The notes beneath the pieces are model-generated. The model had not been told where the DNA came from. It did not search any database and was given only the letters and a program-made list of their open reading frames with translations. The translations under genes were made by a program, and so were the position numbers. Of a DNA stretch of 64,000 bases, positions 41,208-49,532 are shown one piece after another. Source of the DNA: Micromonospora sp. NBRC 110009 (GTDB taxonomy: Bacteria > Actinomycetota > Actinomycetes > Mycobacteriales > Micromonosporaceae); the NCBI RefSeq assembly GCF_030518795.1, contig NZ_CP130427.1, positions 1,178,001 through 1,242,000 of the forward strand, read 5' to 3'. Within the stretch, counting starts at the first letter, position 1. Each line of letters starts with the position of its first letter.

Positions 41208-42650
41208 TCAGCCCCGACCGCCGTAGACGGTGCGTCCGGACTCGGTGACGTCCTTGCCGAGCCGGCGGGTCAGGTGCAGCCCTTCGAGGACGAACTCGAT
41301 GCCGGCGGCGGCCTCCTCCGGGGTGGGCGCGTCGCCCAGCCCGAGCCGGTCGAGCGCCTTGGCCAGGCCGGGCACGGTGCCGACCTGGCGCAGCAGCTCG
41401 GTGGACGAGACCAGCTCGCCGGTCTCGATCACTCCGCCCTCGCCGACCAGCGCGGTGAACCCGGACAGGTCCAGCCCGGCCAGCCGGGCCAGGAACGTCT
41501 CGGCGGTGGCGGTACGCAGCAGGTGGGCCAGGATCTCGATCTCCCGCCCCTCCTCGCCGCTCTCGAACTCGACCTTGCCGCGCAGGGTGGAGGTCACCGA
41601 GGCGGCGTCACCGACCCGGGCGACCGGCTCCTCCGCGCGTACGTCGGACGAGGCGAGCAGGCCGGCGCGGCGCAGCGCGGCGGCGGCGACGGTCTCCGCG
41701 GCGGCGATCGCGAACCGGGCGGAGACGCCGGAGCGCGGGTCCACCGACGGCGACTCCCGGACGGCGCGGGCGAACCGGGCGAGCACCTCCAGCACGTGCT
41801 CGGGGACGCCGGCGACCAGGTCGGCCTCCTGCCGGATCAGCGCCAGCTCCAGGTCGAGGTCGACCGGGTAGTGGGTACGGATCTCCGCGCCGAAGCGGTC
41901 CTTGAGGGGGGTGATGATCCGGCCCCGGTTGGTGTAGTCCTCCGGGTTGGCGCTGGCCACCAGGAGCAGGTCCAGCGGCAGCCGCAGCTGGTAGCCGCGG
42001 ACCTGGATGTCCCGCTCCTCCAGCACGTTGAGCAGCGCCACCTGGATGCGTTCGGCCAGGTCGGGCAGCTCGTTGACGGCGAAGATGCCCCGGTTGGTGC
42101 GCGGGACCAGTCCGAAGTGGATGGTCTCCGGGTCGCCGAGGGTACGCCCCTGGGCCAGCCGGATGGGGTCGACGTCACCGATCAGGTCGCCGACGCTGGT
42201 GTCCGGGGTGGCCAGCTTCTCGCCGTAGCGCATCGAGCGGTGCAGCCAGCCGATCGGCAGCTCGTCGCCGTGCTCGGCGACCAGGGCGCGGGACGCGGGG
42301 GTGAGCGGGTGCATCGGGTGCTCGTTGAGCACCGAGCCGGGGATCACCGGCGTCCACTCGTCGAGCAGTGCGCCCAGCGAGCGGATCAGTCGGGTCTTGC
42401 CCTGGCCGCGCTCGCCGAGCAGCACCATGTCGTGGCCGGCGAGCAGGGCCCGCTCGACCTCGGGCAGCACCGTGTCCTCGTACCCGACGATGCCGGGGAA
42501 ACGCTCCTCGCCCGAACGCATCCGGGCGAGGAGGTTGTCGCGGATCTCCTGCTTCACCGTGCGGTAGTCGTGGCCGGACGCCCGCAGTGCGCCGAGCGTG
42601 CCGGGCAGGTCGGCGGGCGGGACCGGGGGAACCTGGTTGGGAGCGGTCAC
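41208..42650 (-). CDS. MoxR/ChlI-type AAA+ ATPase
   Basis: 480 residues. The AAA+ core (about 50-270) has Walker A GERGQGKTR, Walker B region GIFAVNELPDL, and the sensor segment LVASANPEDYTNRGR, in the order typical of magnesium-chelatase-I/MoxR proteins. A helical lid and a C-terminal domain of about 200 residues follow. It is the first gene of a two-gene unit with the VWA protein. The start is GTG 42650, seven bases after TAGCGT and without a ribosome site, so the mRNA is probably leaderless. Confidence 0.88.
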   Translation of the reverse strand: MTAPNQVPPVPPADLPGTLGALRASGHDYRTVKQEIRDNLLARMRSGEERFPGIVGYEDTVLPEVERALLAGHDMVLLGERGQGKTRLIRSLGALLDEWTPVIPGSVLNEHPMHPLTPASRALVAEHGDELPIGWLHRSMRYGEKLATPDTSVGDLIGDVDPIRLAQGRTLGDPETIHFGLVPRTNRGIFAVNELPDLAERIQVALLNVLEERDIQVRGYQLRLPLDLLLVASANPEDYTNRGRIITPLKDRFGAEIRTHYPVDLDLELALIRQEADLVAGVPEHVLEVLARFARAVRESPSVDPRSGVSARFAIAAAETVAAAALRRAGLLASSDVRAEEPVARVGDAASVTSTLRGKVEFESGEEGREIEILAHLLRTATAETFLARLAGLDLSGFTALVGEGGVIETGELVSSTELLRQVGTVPGLAKALDRLGLGDAPTPEEAAAGIEFVLEGLHLTRRLGKDVTESGRTVYGGRG

Positions 42651-42707
42651 CCGCCCCACGCTATCTCGGCCGGGTGACGTTTCGCCCATCTTCGCCGGGC
42701 CGGTCGG

Positions 42708-43784
42708 TCACGGTCGGGAAACGGGGCCGGGCCAGGGCCGCCGGCAGTGGCCGCAGGCCCGCCGCCGGCGCAGGTGGTAGGCCAGGGTCGCCGCGCCCAG
42801 CGCCGGCCCCCACAGCGGCCAGAGCAGCATCGGGGCGGTGGCCGCGCTGAACCCCCCGATCGTCACCCGCCAGAACTCGGGGGCGCCCAGTTCCCCGAGG
42901 GTGCCGGCGGTCACCGCGATCGCCACCAGGGTGCCCGGGACGACGGCGAGCAGCGGCGGCACCCGCCGGCCGCCCAGCCGGGGCAGCCAGCGCGGCAAGA
43001 CCTCACCCCAACGCTGGACGAGGCCGAGGGTGAGCACCGCGCCGACCGTGGCGAACGCGCCCAGGCCGGCCCCGGCCCAGACCGCTCCGGTCTCGTGCAG
43101 GTCGGTGAGGAACTCCCGGGAGATGCCGAGCGGGATGCCCACCACCCAGGCAAATCGGGTGCCGGCGTAGACCAGGGGAATGGCGGCGGCGGTCCACGCC
43201 GCCCAGCGGCCCCAGCGGGCGGCGGCCGCCGGGGTGGTCCAGCCGGCCTCGTCGCCGTCCCGGCCGCACACCGCGCACGCCCCGCCGGTACGGCGCTGCC
43301 AGGCCAGCACGGCGGCGGCGAGCAGCACCCCGGCGGCGACGGCGGAGAACTTCGCCGCGAGGGTCCAGTCGAAGATCCGGGCGTAGTCGACAGGCGGCCA
43401 GCCGAACGGTGCCCCGATGATCAGCATCGGCAGGTAGCCGAGGGTGACCAGCACCCGCACGTCCGGCACCACCACGGCCAGCGCGACGGCCACCGTCCAG
43501 CCATAGCCGAGCAGCAGGTTCCGCGCCGGCCGGGACGGGTGGGCGTTGCCGACCATGGCGAGCACGGCGACCGCCGCGCCGAGCAGCGCGGCGGCGAAGA
43601 CCGGCGGCCCGTACCGGACCGGCAGCAGCCGCAGCAGGCTCGCCTCGCCGTACGCGTCGTTGTCGCCGAGCGGGTAACCGCGGCCGGTGAGCGTGCCGAC
43701 CAAGGCGACCACGCCCCACAGCCCGAGCCAGCCGGCGGCGAGGGGAGCGATCCGGTCCGGCCGGCGTATCGATGTCGTCGTCAT
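42708..43784 (-). CDS. Polytopic membrane protein with CxxC motifs, unknown function
   Basis: 358 residues with about nine membrane helices. A cytoplasmic loop holds CAVCGRD and the C-terminal tail holds CGHCRRP, so two CxxC pairs could bind zinc. Other recognisable pieces are YGEASLLRLLPVRYGPPVFA and a final AYHLRRRRA. I do not recognise the family. It lies between the MoxR gene and the two-component system on the same strand, separated from each by 57-76 bases. Confidence 0.75.
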   Translation of the reverse strand: MTTTSIRRPDRIAPLAAGWLGLWGVVALVGTLTGRGYPLGDNDAYGEASLLRLLPVRYGPPVFAAALLGAAVAVLAMVGNAHPSRPARNLLLGYGWTVAVALAVVVPDVRVLVTLGYLPMLIIGAPFGWPPVDYARIFDWTLAAKFSAVAAGVLLAAAVLAWQRRTGGACAVCGRDGDEAGWTTPAAAARWGRWAAWTAAAIPLVYAGTRFAWVVGIPLGISREFLTDLHETGAVWAGAGLGAFATVGAVLTLGLVQRWGEVLPRWLPRLGGRRVPPLLAVVPGTLVAIAVTAGTLGELGAPEFWRVTIGGFSAATAPMLLWPLWGPALGAATLAYHLRRRRACGHCRRPWPGPVSRP

Positions 43785-43860
43785 GACTCCACCCTCGGCC
43801 GGCCGGGCCCGGGATCCTTCCCGTGCCGCGGGGAACCCGCTCCCCCGGCCGGGGGACGGA

Positions 43861-44511
43861 TCAGCCGGTCGGCACCACGAAACCCGACTCGTACGCGGCG
43901 ATCACCGCCTGGGTCCGGTCCCGCACGCCCAGCTTGGCCAGCACGTTGCCGACGTGGGTCTTCACCGTCTCCACGCCGACCACCAGCCGCTCGGCGATCT
44001 CCGGGTTGGACAGGCCGGTGGCCATCAGGCGCAGCACCTCGGCCTCCCGTTCGGTCAGCCGCGCGGCCCGCAGCCCGTCCCCGCCCCGCCCCCCGTACGC
44101 GCCGACGAGCTGCCGGATCGCCGCCGGGAAGAGCAGCGACTCCCCGGCCGCCACCACCCGGATCGCCTCCACCACCTCGGCCGGCCGGGCCCGCTTGAGC
44201 AGGAAGCCGCTGGCCCCGGCGCGCAGCGCGTCGTAGACGTACTCGTCGTTGGCGAAGGTGGTGATCACCAGGACCCGGGGCGGGTCGGCGGAGGTGGCGA
44301 GCAGCCGCCGGGTGGCCTGGATGCCGTCGATGGCCGTCATCCGCACGTCCATCAGCACCACCCGCGGGCGCAGCTTCGCCACCAGCGGCGGCACCTCCGC
44401 GCCGTCCGCGGCCTCGCCGACCACCCGCAGGTCGGGCTGCGCGTCGATGATCGCCCGCAGCCCGACCCGGATCAGCTCGTCGTCGTCGACGATCAGCACG
44501 TCGACGATCAT
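43861..44511 (-). CDS. NarL/LuxR-type response regulator
   Basis: 216 residues. The receiver domain has the acidic pair DDD (about 9-11), phospho-acceptor D55 in VVLMDVRM, Thr in LVITTF and Lys in FLLKRARP. The LuxR helix-turn-helix occupies about 150-210 (LTEREAEVLRLMATGLSNPE, VETVKTHVGNVLAKLGV). Its ATG overlaps the stop of the histidine kinase gene, so the pair is translated together. Target genes are unknown. Confidence 0.95.
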   Translation of the reverse strand: MIVDVLIVDDDELIRVGLRAIIDAQPDLRVVGEAADGAEVPPLVAKLRPRVVLMDVRMTAIDGIQATRRLLATSADPPRVLVITTFANDEYVYDALRAGASGFLLKRARPAEVVEAIRVVAAGESLLFPAAIRQLVGAYGGRGGDGLRAARLTEREAEVLRLMATGLSNPEIAERLVVGVETVKTHVGNVLAKLGVRDRTQAVIAAYESGFVVPTG

Positions 44512-45758
44512 CCGCGCTCCCCTCTCGGCACCGGCAGCGACGCCCGTACCCGCCACCGGTCGCCGTCCGGGCCGGCGGCGAGCCGCCCACCGAGCAGCAG
44601 CACCCGCTCCCGCATCCCGTCCAGGCCGCGCCCGCCGCCCCGCGGCCCGGTCGTCCCGCGCAGCGCGTTGACCAGCTCGATCTCCAGACCTTCCGCGGGT
44701 ACGTCCACCCGCAGCGTCACCGGGCCGCGGCCGTGCCGGGCCGCGTTGGTCAGCCCCTCCTGCACGATCCGGTAGCCCTCCCGGGAGACCGCCGCGGGCA
44801 GCTCCCCGACCGCCCCGCTGACCCGCGCGTCCACGTCGAGGCCGGCGGCGCGGGTGTCGGCGACCAGCCCGTCCAGCCCGGTCAGGGTGGGCTGCGGCGC
44901 GGTCGGGGCGGAGCTCCCGCCGCCGTCGCTCTCCCGCAGCAGGCCGAGGACGTGATCCAGGTCGTCCATCGCGCGCCGGCTGGTCTCCTCGATGGCCCGC
45001 AACGCCCGGCGGGTGAACTCGGGTTCGACGTCGAGCAGCTCGCGGGCCGCCCCGGCCTGGAGGGTGGCCACGGTCAGCGCGTGCCCGACCGAGTCGTGCA
45101 GCTCCCGGGCCAGCCGGTTCCGCTCGGCCAGCCGGGCGGCCCGGGCCTCCAGGGCGGCGATCCGCTCGCCCTGAGAGGGGCCGAGCAGCACCGGCGCCAT
45201 GGACGCGGCGAGCGCGCCCAGCCCAGCCACCGCGTACCCGAGCCCGACCAGGATCGCCACCCCGGCCAGCGCCGCGCCGACCGGGTTGTCGAGGGTCAAC
45301 GGGCCGAACCCGTCGTCCCGGGTCACCCCGGTGTCGAGGCCGAACTGGCCGGCGATGAAGACCAGCGCCATCGGGAACGCGCTGATCGCCGCGAACAGCA
45401 CCAGCCCGCCGGTGACCAGGTGCAGAGCGATCCAGAGCGCGGCGCGCAGCCGGGTCTCCCGGTCGATCCGGTGGCCCGCGGCCGGTTCCGGCAGGTCGAC
45501 CGCGAGCAGCGCCCGGGCGGCGGCGATCTCCAACGTGCGGCTGCCCGCGAGGAACACCGGCACCGCCGCCAGCACGGCGCCCACCAGCAGCAGCCCGGTC
45601 CCCATCGGCCGGGGTACGTCGTCGTTGCCGAGCAGTTGGACGAAGGCCGTCGCGAGCAGCGCATACGGCAGCACGAGCACCCCGCCGAGCAGCAGGAACA
45701 CCCCGCGCCGCCAGGTGCTCCCCCGCACCAGCGGCCCCAGCACGCCCCGGACCGTCAC
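44508..45758 (-). CDS. HisKA_3 sensor histidine kinase
   Basis: 416 residues. About five membrane helices occupy the first 185 residues with little extracellular sequence. A HisKA_3 dimer domain follows (ARELHDSVGHALTVATLQ, phospho-His in ELHDS), then an ATPase domain with VQEGLTNAARHGRG and GRGLDGMRERVLLLGG. It is the kinase for the adjacent LuxR-type regulator. The start is GTG 45758, six bases after GACAAT with no ribosome site. The helical sensor suggests a membrane or lipid-phase signal, as in DesK/LiaS-type kinases; this is inference. Confidence 0.93.
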   Translation of the reverse strand: MTVRGVLGPLVRGSTWRRGVFLLLGGVLVLPYALLATAFVQLLGNDDVPRPMGTGLLLVGAVLAAVPVFLAGSRTLEIAAARALLAVDLPEPAAGHRIDRETRLRAALWIALHLVTGGLVLFAAISAFPMALVFIAGQFGLDTGVTRDDGFGPLTLDNPVGAALAGVAILVGLGYAVAGLGALAASMAPVLLGPSQGERIAALEARAARLAERNRLARELHDSVGHALTVATLQAGAARELLDVEPEFTRRALRAIEETSRRAMDDLDHVLGLLRESDGGGSSAPTAPQPTLTGLDGLVADTRAAGLDVDARVSGAVGELPAAVSREGYRIVQEGLTNAARHGRGPVTLRVDVPAEGLEIELVNALRGTTGPRGGGRGLDGMRERVLLLGGRLAAGPDGDRWRVRASLPVPRGERG

Positions 45759-45827
45759 CCGGCCATTGTCCCGCCCCGGCGGGCAGCACCAACTCCCCCA
45801 CGATGGGGAGATCCGCACCGGCGTCAG

Positions 45828-46325
45828 TCAGCGGTGGTGGCGCACGTACCCGGACGGGTCCTTGTCGAGGAACGGCAGGTTGCGACCGTTCTTGTGCTCG
45901 CCGTAGAACTTCAGCCAGCGGGCCCCCAGCTCCGCGCGCAGCTCGACGCTGGCGTGCTTGCGGAAGTCGGGCAGCGCCTCGTCCTCCTCCTCGGCCAGGT
46001 GCTCACTGTTCTCCCGGCGGGCCCGCCACACGGCCGCCCACCACTGGTCGGAACCGACCTCGTGCTGCTTCGACTCGGCGATGGCGTCCCGGATCTTGTT
46101 GTGGTCGCCGATCGCGTCCTCGGTCTCCTCCTCGCCGTCGTCGCCATGCCTGACCAGGTGTGGATAGAGGATGGCCTCCTCCGCCTCGGCGTGGATGTCC
46201 AGGTGCAGGGCGAGCGCGTCCCAGACGGCCAGCATCTCGTCCGGGTCGCGGGCGTCGTCGAGCCGGGCGAACCCCCGCCGGAAGGCGGCGTGGTCGTCGA
46301 GGATCAGGGCGGTGATGTCGTCCAT
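45828..46325 (-). CDS. Hemerythrin-like (HHE) protein
   Basis: 165 residues, a four-helix HHE domain with histidines and acids at the expected places: LILDDHAAFRRGF, HLDIHAEAEEAILYPHL, GDHNKIRDAI, and SEHLAEEEDEALPDF. It should bind a di-iron centre and may sense or handle oxygen, NO or peroxide. ATG 46325 follows GGAAGG by nine bases. It starts five bases after the aldo-keto reductase stop, so the two probably share a transcript. Confidence 0.88.
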   Translation of the reverse strand: MDDITALILDDHAAFRRGFARLDDARDPDEMLAVWDALALHLDIHAEAEEAILYPHLVRHGDDGEEETEDAIGDHNKIRDAIAESKQHEVGSDQWWAAVWRARRENSEHLAEEEDEALPDFRKHASVELRAELGARWLKFYGEHKNGRNLPFLDKDPSGYVRHHR

Positions 46326-46330
46326 GATGG

Positions 46331-47299
46331 TCACCTTCCGGTGCGGGCGCGGATCAGCTTGGGTACGGCGGCCAGCCCGGTGACCGGGTGGAACGCGTGG
46401 GCGGCGGTGACCAGGGCGGCGTACTCGTCCTCGGCCAGGTCGAGCTCGGCGGCGGCCGCGTTGCGCTCGAGCTGCGCCACGCTCGACGCACCGGGGATGG
46501 CCACCACGTTCGGGTGGCGCAGCAGGTAGGCCAGGGCGATCTGGCTCGGGGTGGCGTCGTGCGCGTCGGCCACCTCGCGCAGGGTGGCGATCAGCTCGGC
46601 GCCGCGTTCCAGGTTCTCCGGCAGGAAGTACGGGTTGGCCCGGCGGATCGCCCCGCCCGGCCGGCTCCCGGCGCCGTAACGGCCGGAGAGGAAGCCCTGC
46701 GCGAGCGGGCTGTACGCGATGACGATCCGGCCGGCCTGCTCCGCGTACGGGATCAGCTCCTGCTCGGGGCCGCGGTCGACCATGCTGTAGCGGACCTGGT
46801 TGCTCAGCACCCGGCGGCCGAGCGCCGCCTCGGCGAACACCCAGCGGCGCAGCCGGTAGTTGCTGACCCCGACCTCGCCGACCAGTCCGACGTCCTGCAG
46901 GGCGCGCATGCCGCGCATCGTGGTGGTGTCGGCGACCACCGGGTTAGGCTGGTGCACCTGGTAGAGGTCGATGCTGGTCACACCGAGCCGGGCGGCGGAG
47001 GCGACCGCGCGCTGCCGCACCACCGGGGCGACCGGCAGCACCGGGAAGACCTTGCTGGCCACCACGACCTTGGCCCGGTCCTCGCCGAGCGCCGCGCCGA
47101 GGATGCGCTCGCTACGACCGAACCCGTAGATCTCGGCGGTGTCGAAGAGGGTGACGCCGAGGTCGAGCGCCCGCCGCACGATGTCCGCCGCCCGGCGCTC
47201 GTAGTCCGGGCCGTAGCCCCATTCCTTCGAGCCGAACTGCCACGTGCCGAGACCGATCTTGGAGATCGGCTTGGGGGTGTCGAGCGGGACGTAGCGCAT
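46331..47299 (-). CDS. Aldo-keto reductase
   Basis: 322 residues forming a complete AKR TIM barrel. The catalytic tetrad is recognisable: Asp and Tyr in GVTLFDTAEIYGFGRSE, Lys in VVVASKVFP, and His in DLYQVHQPNP. The C-terminal NADPH-binding region (IPGASSVAQLERN) is intact. It reduces aldehydes or ketones; the substrate is unknown. The hemerythrin gene follows. A second AKR gene diverges 150 bases away. Confidence 0.88.
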   Translation of the reverse strand: MRYVPLDTPKPISKIGLGTWQFGSKEWGYGPDYERRAADIVRRALDLGVTLFDTAEIYGFGRSERILGAALGEDRAKVVVASKVFPVLPVAPVVRQRAVASAARLGVTSIDLYQVHQPNPVVADTTTMRGMRALQDVGLVGEVGVSNYRLRRWVFAEAALGRRVLSNQVRYSMVDRGPEQELIPYAEQAGRIVIAYSPLAQGFLSGRYGAGSRPGGAIRRANPYFLPENLERGAELIATLREVADAHDATPSQIALAYLLRHPNVVAIPGASSVAQLERNAAAAELDLAEDEYAALVTAAHAFHPVTGLAAVPKLIRARTGR

Positions 47300-47449
47300 G
47301 GCCTCGAAGCTACCCAAGCCGGCCGGCCGGCACGCCCGTTCCGCCGCGCCGGCACCTCCGCGCGGGCCACTCCGGCCTCCCCGTCCACCGGCCGGGAGCT
47401 GCCCCGCCTCCGCCCCGACCCGCAGACCACGCGGGACTAGGGTCGGGGC

Positions 47450-48439
47450 GTGACCTACCTCGCCAGCGAAGACCGATACGACGCGATCACCTACCGGCGC
47501 AGTGGGCGGAGCGGGCTGCGGCTGCCCGCCATCTCGCTCGGGCTGTGGCACAACTTCGGCCCGGACCGGCCCTACGAGCGGCAGCGGGACATCGTCCGGC
47601 GCGCCTTCGACCTCGGGATCACCCACTTCGACCTGGCCAACAACTACGGCCCGCCGCCCGGTACGGCGGAGGAGAACTTCGGCCGGATGCTCGCCACCGA
47701 CCTGAAGCCCTACCGGGACGAGCTGGTGATCTCCAGCAAGGCGGGCTACCTGATGTGGCCCGGCCCGTACGGCGAGTGGGGCTCGCGCAAGTACCTGATC
47801 TCGTCGCTCGACCAGTCGCTGCGCCGGATGGGGCTGGACTACGTCGACATCTTCTACTCGCACCGGTTCGACCCGGAGACGCCGCTGGAGGAGACGATGG
47901 GCGCGCTGGACGCCATCGTCCGCTCCGGGAAGGCGCTCTACGTCGGCATCTCCAACTACAACTCGGAGCAGACCGCCCGGGCCGCGGCGATCCTACGCGA
48001 CCTGGGCACGCCGCTGCTGATCAACCAGCCGTCGTACTCGATGCTCAACCGCTGGACGGAGACCGACGGGCTGCTGGACACGTTGGAGCAGGTCGGGGCC
48101 GGCTGCATCGCGTACAGCCCGCTCGCCCAGGGCCTACTCACCGACCGCTACCTGGGCGGCATCCCCGAGGACTCGCGGGTGCGGACCAGCATCTTCCTCA
48201 CCGAGAGCGACCTCACCGACGAGCGGATGGCGACCATCCGCGGGCTGGGCGAGGTCGCCGAGCGGCGCGGGCAGACCCTGGCCCAGCTCGCCCTGGTCTG
48301 GGCGCTGCGGGACCCGCGGATGACCAGCCTGATCATCGGGGCGAGCAGCGTGGCCCAGCTGGAGGGCAACGTCGCCGCCCTGGACAACCTCGAGCTCTCC
48401 GCCGAGGAGCTGGCCGAGATCGACCGCCACCTGGGCTGA
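47450..48439 (+). CDS. Aldo-keto reductase, YghZ/L-glyceraldehyde-3-phosphate reductase type
   Basis: 329 residues. The YghZ subgroup (AKR14) is indicated by LGLWHNFGPDRPYERQRDIV, THFDLANNYGPPPGTAEENF and FYSHRFDPETPLEETMGALD. The tetrad Asp/Tyr/Lys/His is present. E. coli YghZ reduces L-glyceraldehyde 3-phosphate and methylglyoxal. The start is GTG 47450, six bases after TAGGGT, leaderless in style. It is divergent from another AKR gene and ends before a strong hairpin. Confidence 0.9.
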   Translation: MTYLASEDRYDAITYRRSGRSGLRLPAISLGLWHNFGPDRPYERQRDIVRRAFDLGITHFDLANNYGPPPGTAEENFGRMLATDLKPYRDELVISSKAGYLMWPGPYGEWGSRKYLISSLDQSLRRMGLDYVDIFYSHRFDPETPLEETMGALDAIVRSGKALYVGISNYNSEQTARAAAILRDLGTPLLINQPSYSMLNRWTETDGLLDTLEQVGAGCIAYSPLAQGLLTDRYLGGIPEDSRVRTSIFLTESDLTDERMATIRGLGEVAERRGQTLAQLALVWALRDPRMTSLIIGASSVAQLEGNVAALDNLELSAEELAEIDRHLG

Positions 48440-48447
48440 CCTCTGCC

Positions 48448-48478
48448 GTCCCGACCCGGGCGCCGCCCGGGTCGGGAC
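48448..48478. terminator. Hairpin between convergent genes
   Basis: A perfect 14-bp stem (GTCCCGACCCGGGC and complement) with a 3-base loop starts eight bases after the aldo-keto reductase stop and six bases before the end of the convergent AA10 gene. Confidence 0.75.
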
Positions 48479-48484
48479 CGCCGG

Positions 48485-49399
48485 TCACCAGATCCGGCGG
48501 CGGCCGGCGCGGTGGTTGCGGATGCCGCAGGGGCGGCCGACGGGCGCGCTGCCGGCCCGGCGCAGCCGCAACCCGACGGTGGCCGCCAGCAGCGCGGTAA
48601 CCGCCACCGCCGCGCCCACCACCAGAGGGCGGCGGACGCCGCCGGTGTCGGTCACCGCCGCCACCGGCACCCCCTCCGCCGGGACGCCGCCCCCGCTCTC
48701 GGCCGGGGCCTCGGCGACGGTACGCGGGCCGACCGGCGACGCCGACCCGCCGGTACGCGCCCCCGAGGCGCTGCCCGCCGCCGGCTGGAACACCACGTCC
48801 GAGCAGGAGTAATAGGTGTCCTGGGTGTCGGAGTTCTGCCAGATGATGTAGATGATGTGCCGCCCGATCTTCCCCGCCGGCAGCCGCCCCGACAGCTGGT
48901 AGGCGCCGTCGCGGATGGGCGGGTCGGTGACCGCCAGGAACGGCTTGGTCTCCAGGGCCGCCCAGGTCAACCGCTTGCTCGGGTCGTACGAGCCGGTGGT
49001 GGCGTAGAGCCGGAAGGTGCCCCGGTGCGGGATCGTGGTCCGGTACCGGAAGGTGAACCGGGAGCCGGCGGTGAGCGTGGTGGCCGGCCAGTCGGCGCGC
49101 GCCAGATCCAGCCCCCGGTACGCGGACAGCCCGCCGCTGCACAGCTCCCCGTCCGGGATGCGTTCCCGATCCCGGCCGTCGATCCGGGCGACCCGGATGT
49201 TGTCCCACTCCCGGACGGCGGCCCCGGCGGCGACGGCCGCCCGGCAGGCCGGCGCATCCGCCTGACCACCCTCCGGGCCGCAGGCCGCCGCCCGGCTCAG
49301 CGGGCTGGTGGGAGCGCCGTGCGCGGACGCCGGCACGGCGGTGAGCAGCAGGGTCGCGGCGGCGGCCGCGACCGCGGCGAGCGTTCGGCGTACGGCCAT
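48485..49399 (-). CDS. AA10 lytic polysaccharide monooxygenase with C-terminal membrane anchor
   Basis: 304 residues. The signal peptide is expected to be cut after VPASA, leaving His as residue 1 of the mature enzyme (HGAPTSPLSR), the first ligand of the copper histidine brace. The second His is in TTIPHRGTFRLYATTG. The domain continues with QLSGRLPAGKIGRHIIYIIW and YSCSDVVF (about to residue 205). A Ser/Gly/Pro linker, a membrane helix (about 258-280) and an Arg-rich tail follow. AA10 enzymes oxidatively cleave chitin or cellulose. Membrane tethering is less common than free secretion. GGGAGG lies eight bases before the ATG. Confidence 0.88.
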   Translation of the reverse strand: MAVRRTLAAVAAAAATLLLTAVPASAHGAPTSPLSRAAACGPEGGQADAPACRAAVAAGAAVREWDNIRVARIDGRDRERIPDGELCSGGLSAYRGLDLARADWPATTLTAGSRFTFRYRTTIPHRGTFRLYATTGSYDPSKRLTWAALETKPFLAVTDPPIRDGAYQLSGRLPAGKIGRHIIYIIWQNSDTQDTYYSCSDVVFQPAAGSASGARTGGSASPVGPRTVAEAPAESGGGVPAEGVPVAAVTDTGGVRRPLVVGAAVAVTALLAATVGLRLRRAGSAPVGRPCGIRNHRAGRRRIW

Positions 49400-49532
49400 G
49401 TGATCGACCTCCCGGCCACAGGTACGGGCGCGAGACGGCAAAGGTTCGACGGCGTGGCGGCCCACACCGCGGTAGATTGCCCTGTGTGGATGCCTCCACC
49501 TCCCACCGCTGAGGGCCGGAAGAGGGACATCG

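Noticed and set aside
39253..42650. Magnesium or cobalt chelatase subunits
   Set aside because: No large chelatase subunit or tetrapyrrole genes nearby; the ATPase-VWA pair alone fits MoxR/RavA-type chaperones better.
45793..45810. CTCCCC-N6-GGGGAG hairpin after the hemerythrin gene
   Set aside because: A six-base stem is too short to call a terminator with confidence in such GC-rich DNA.
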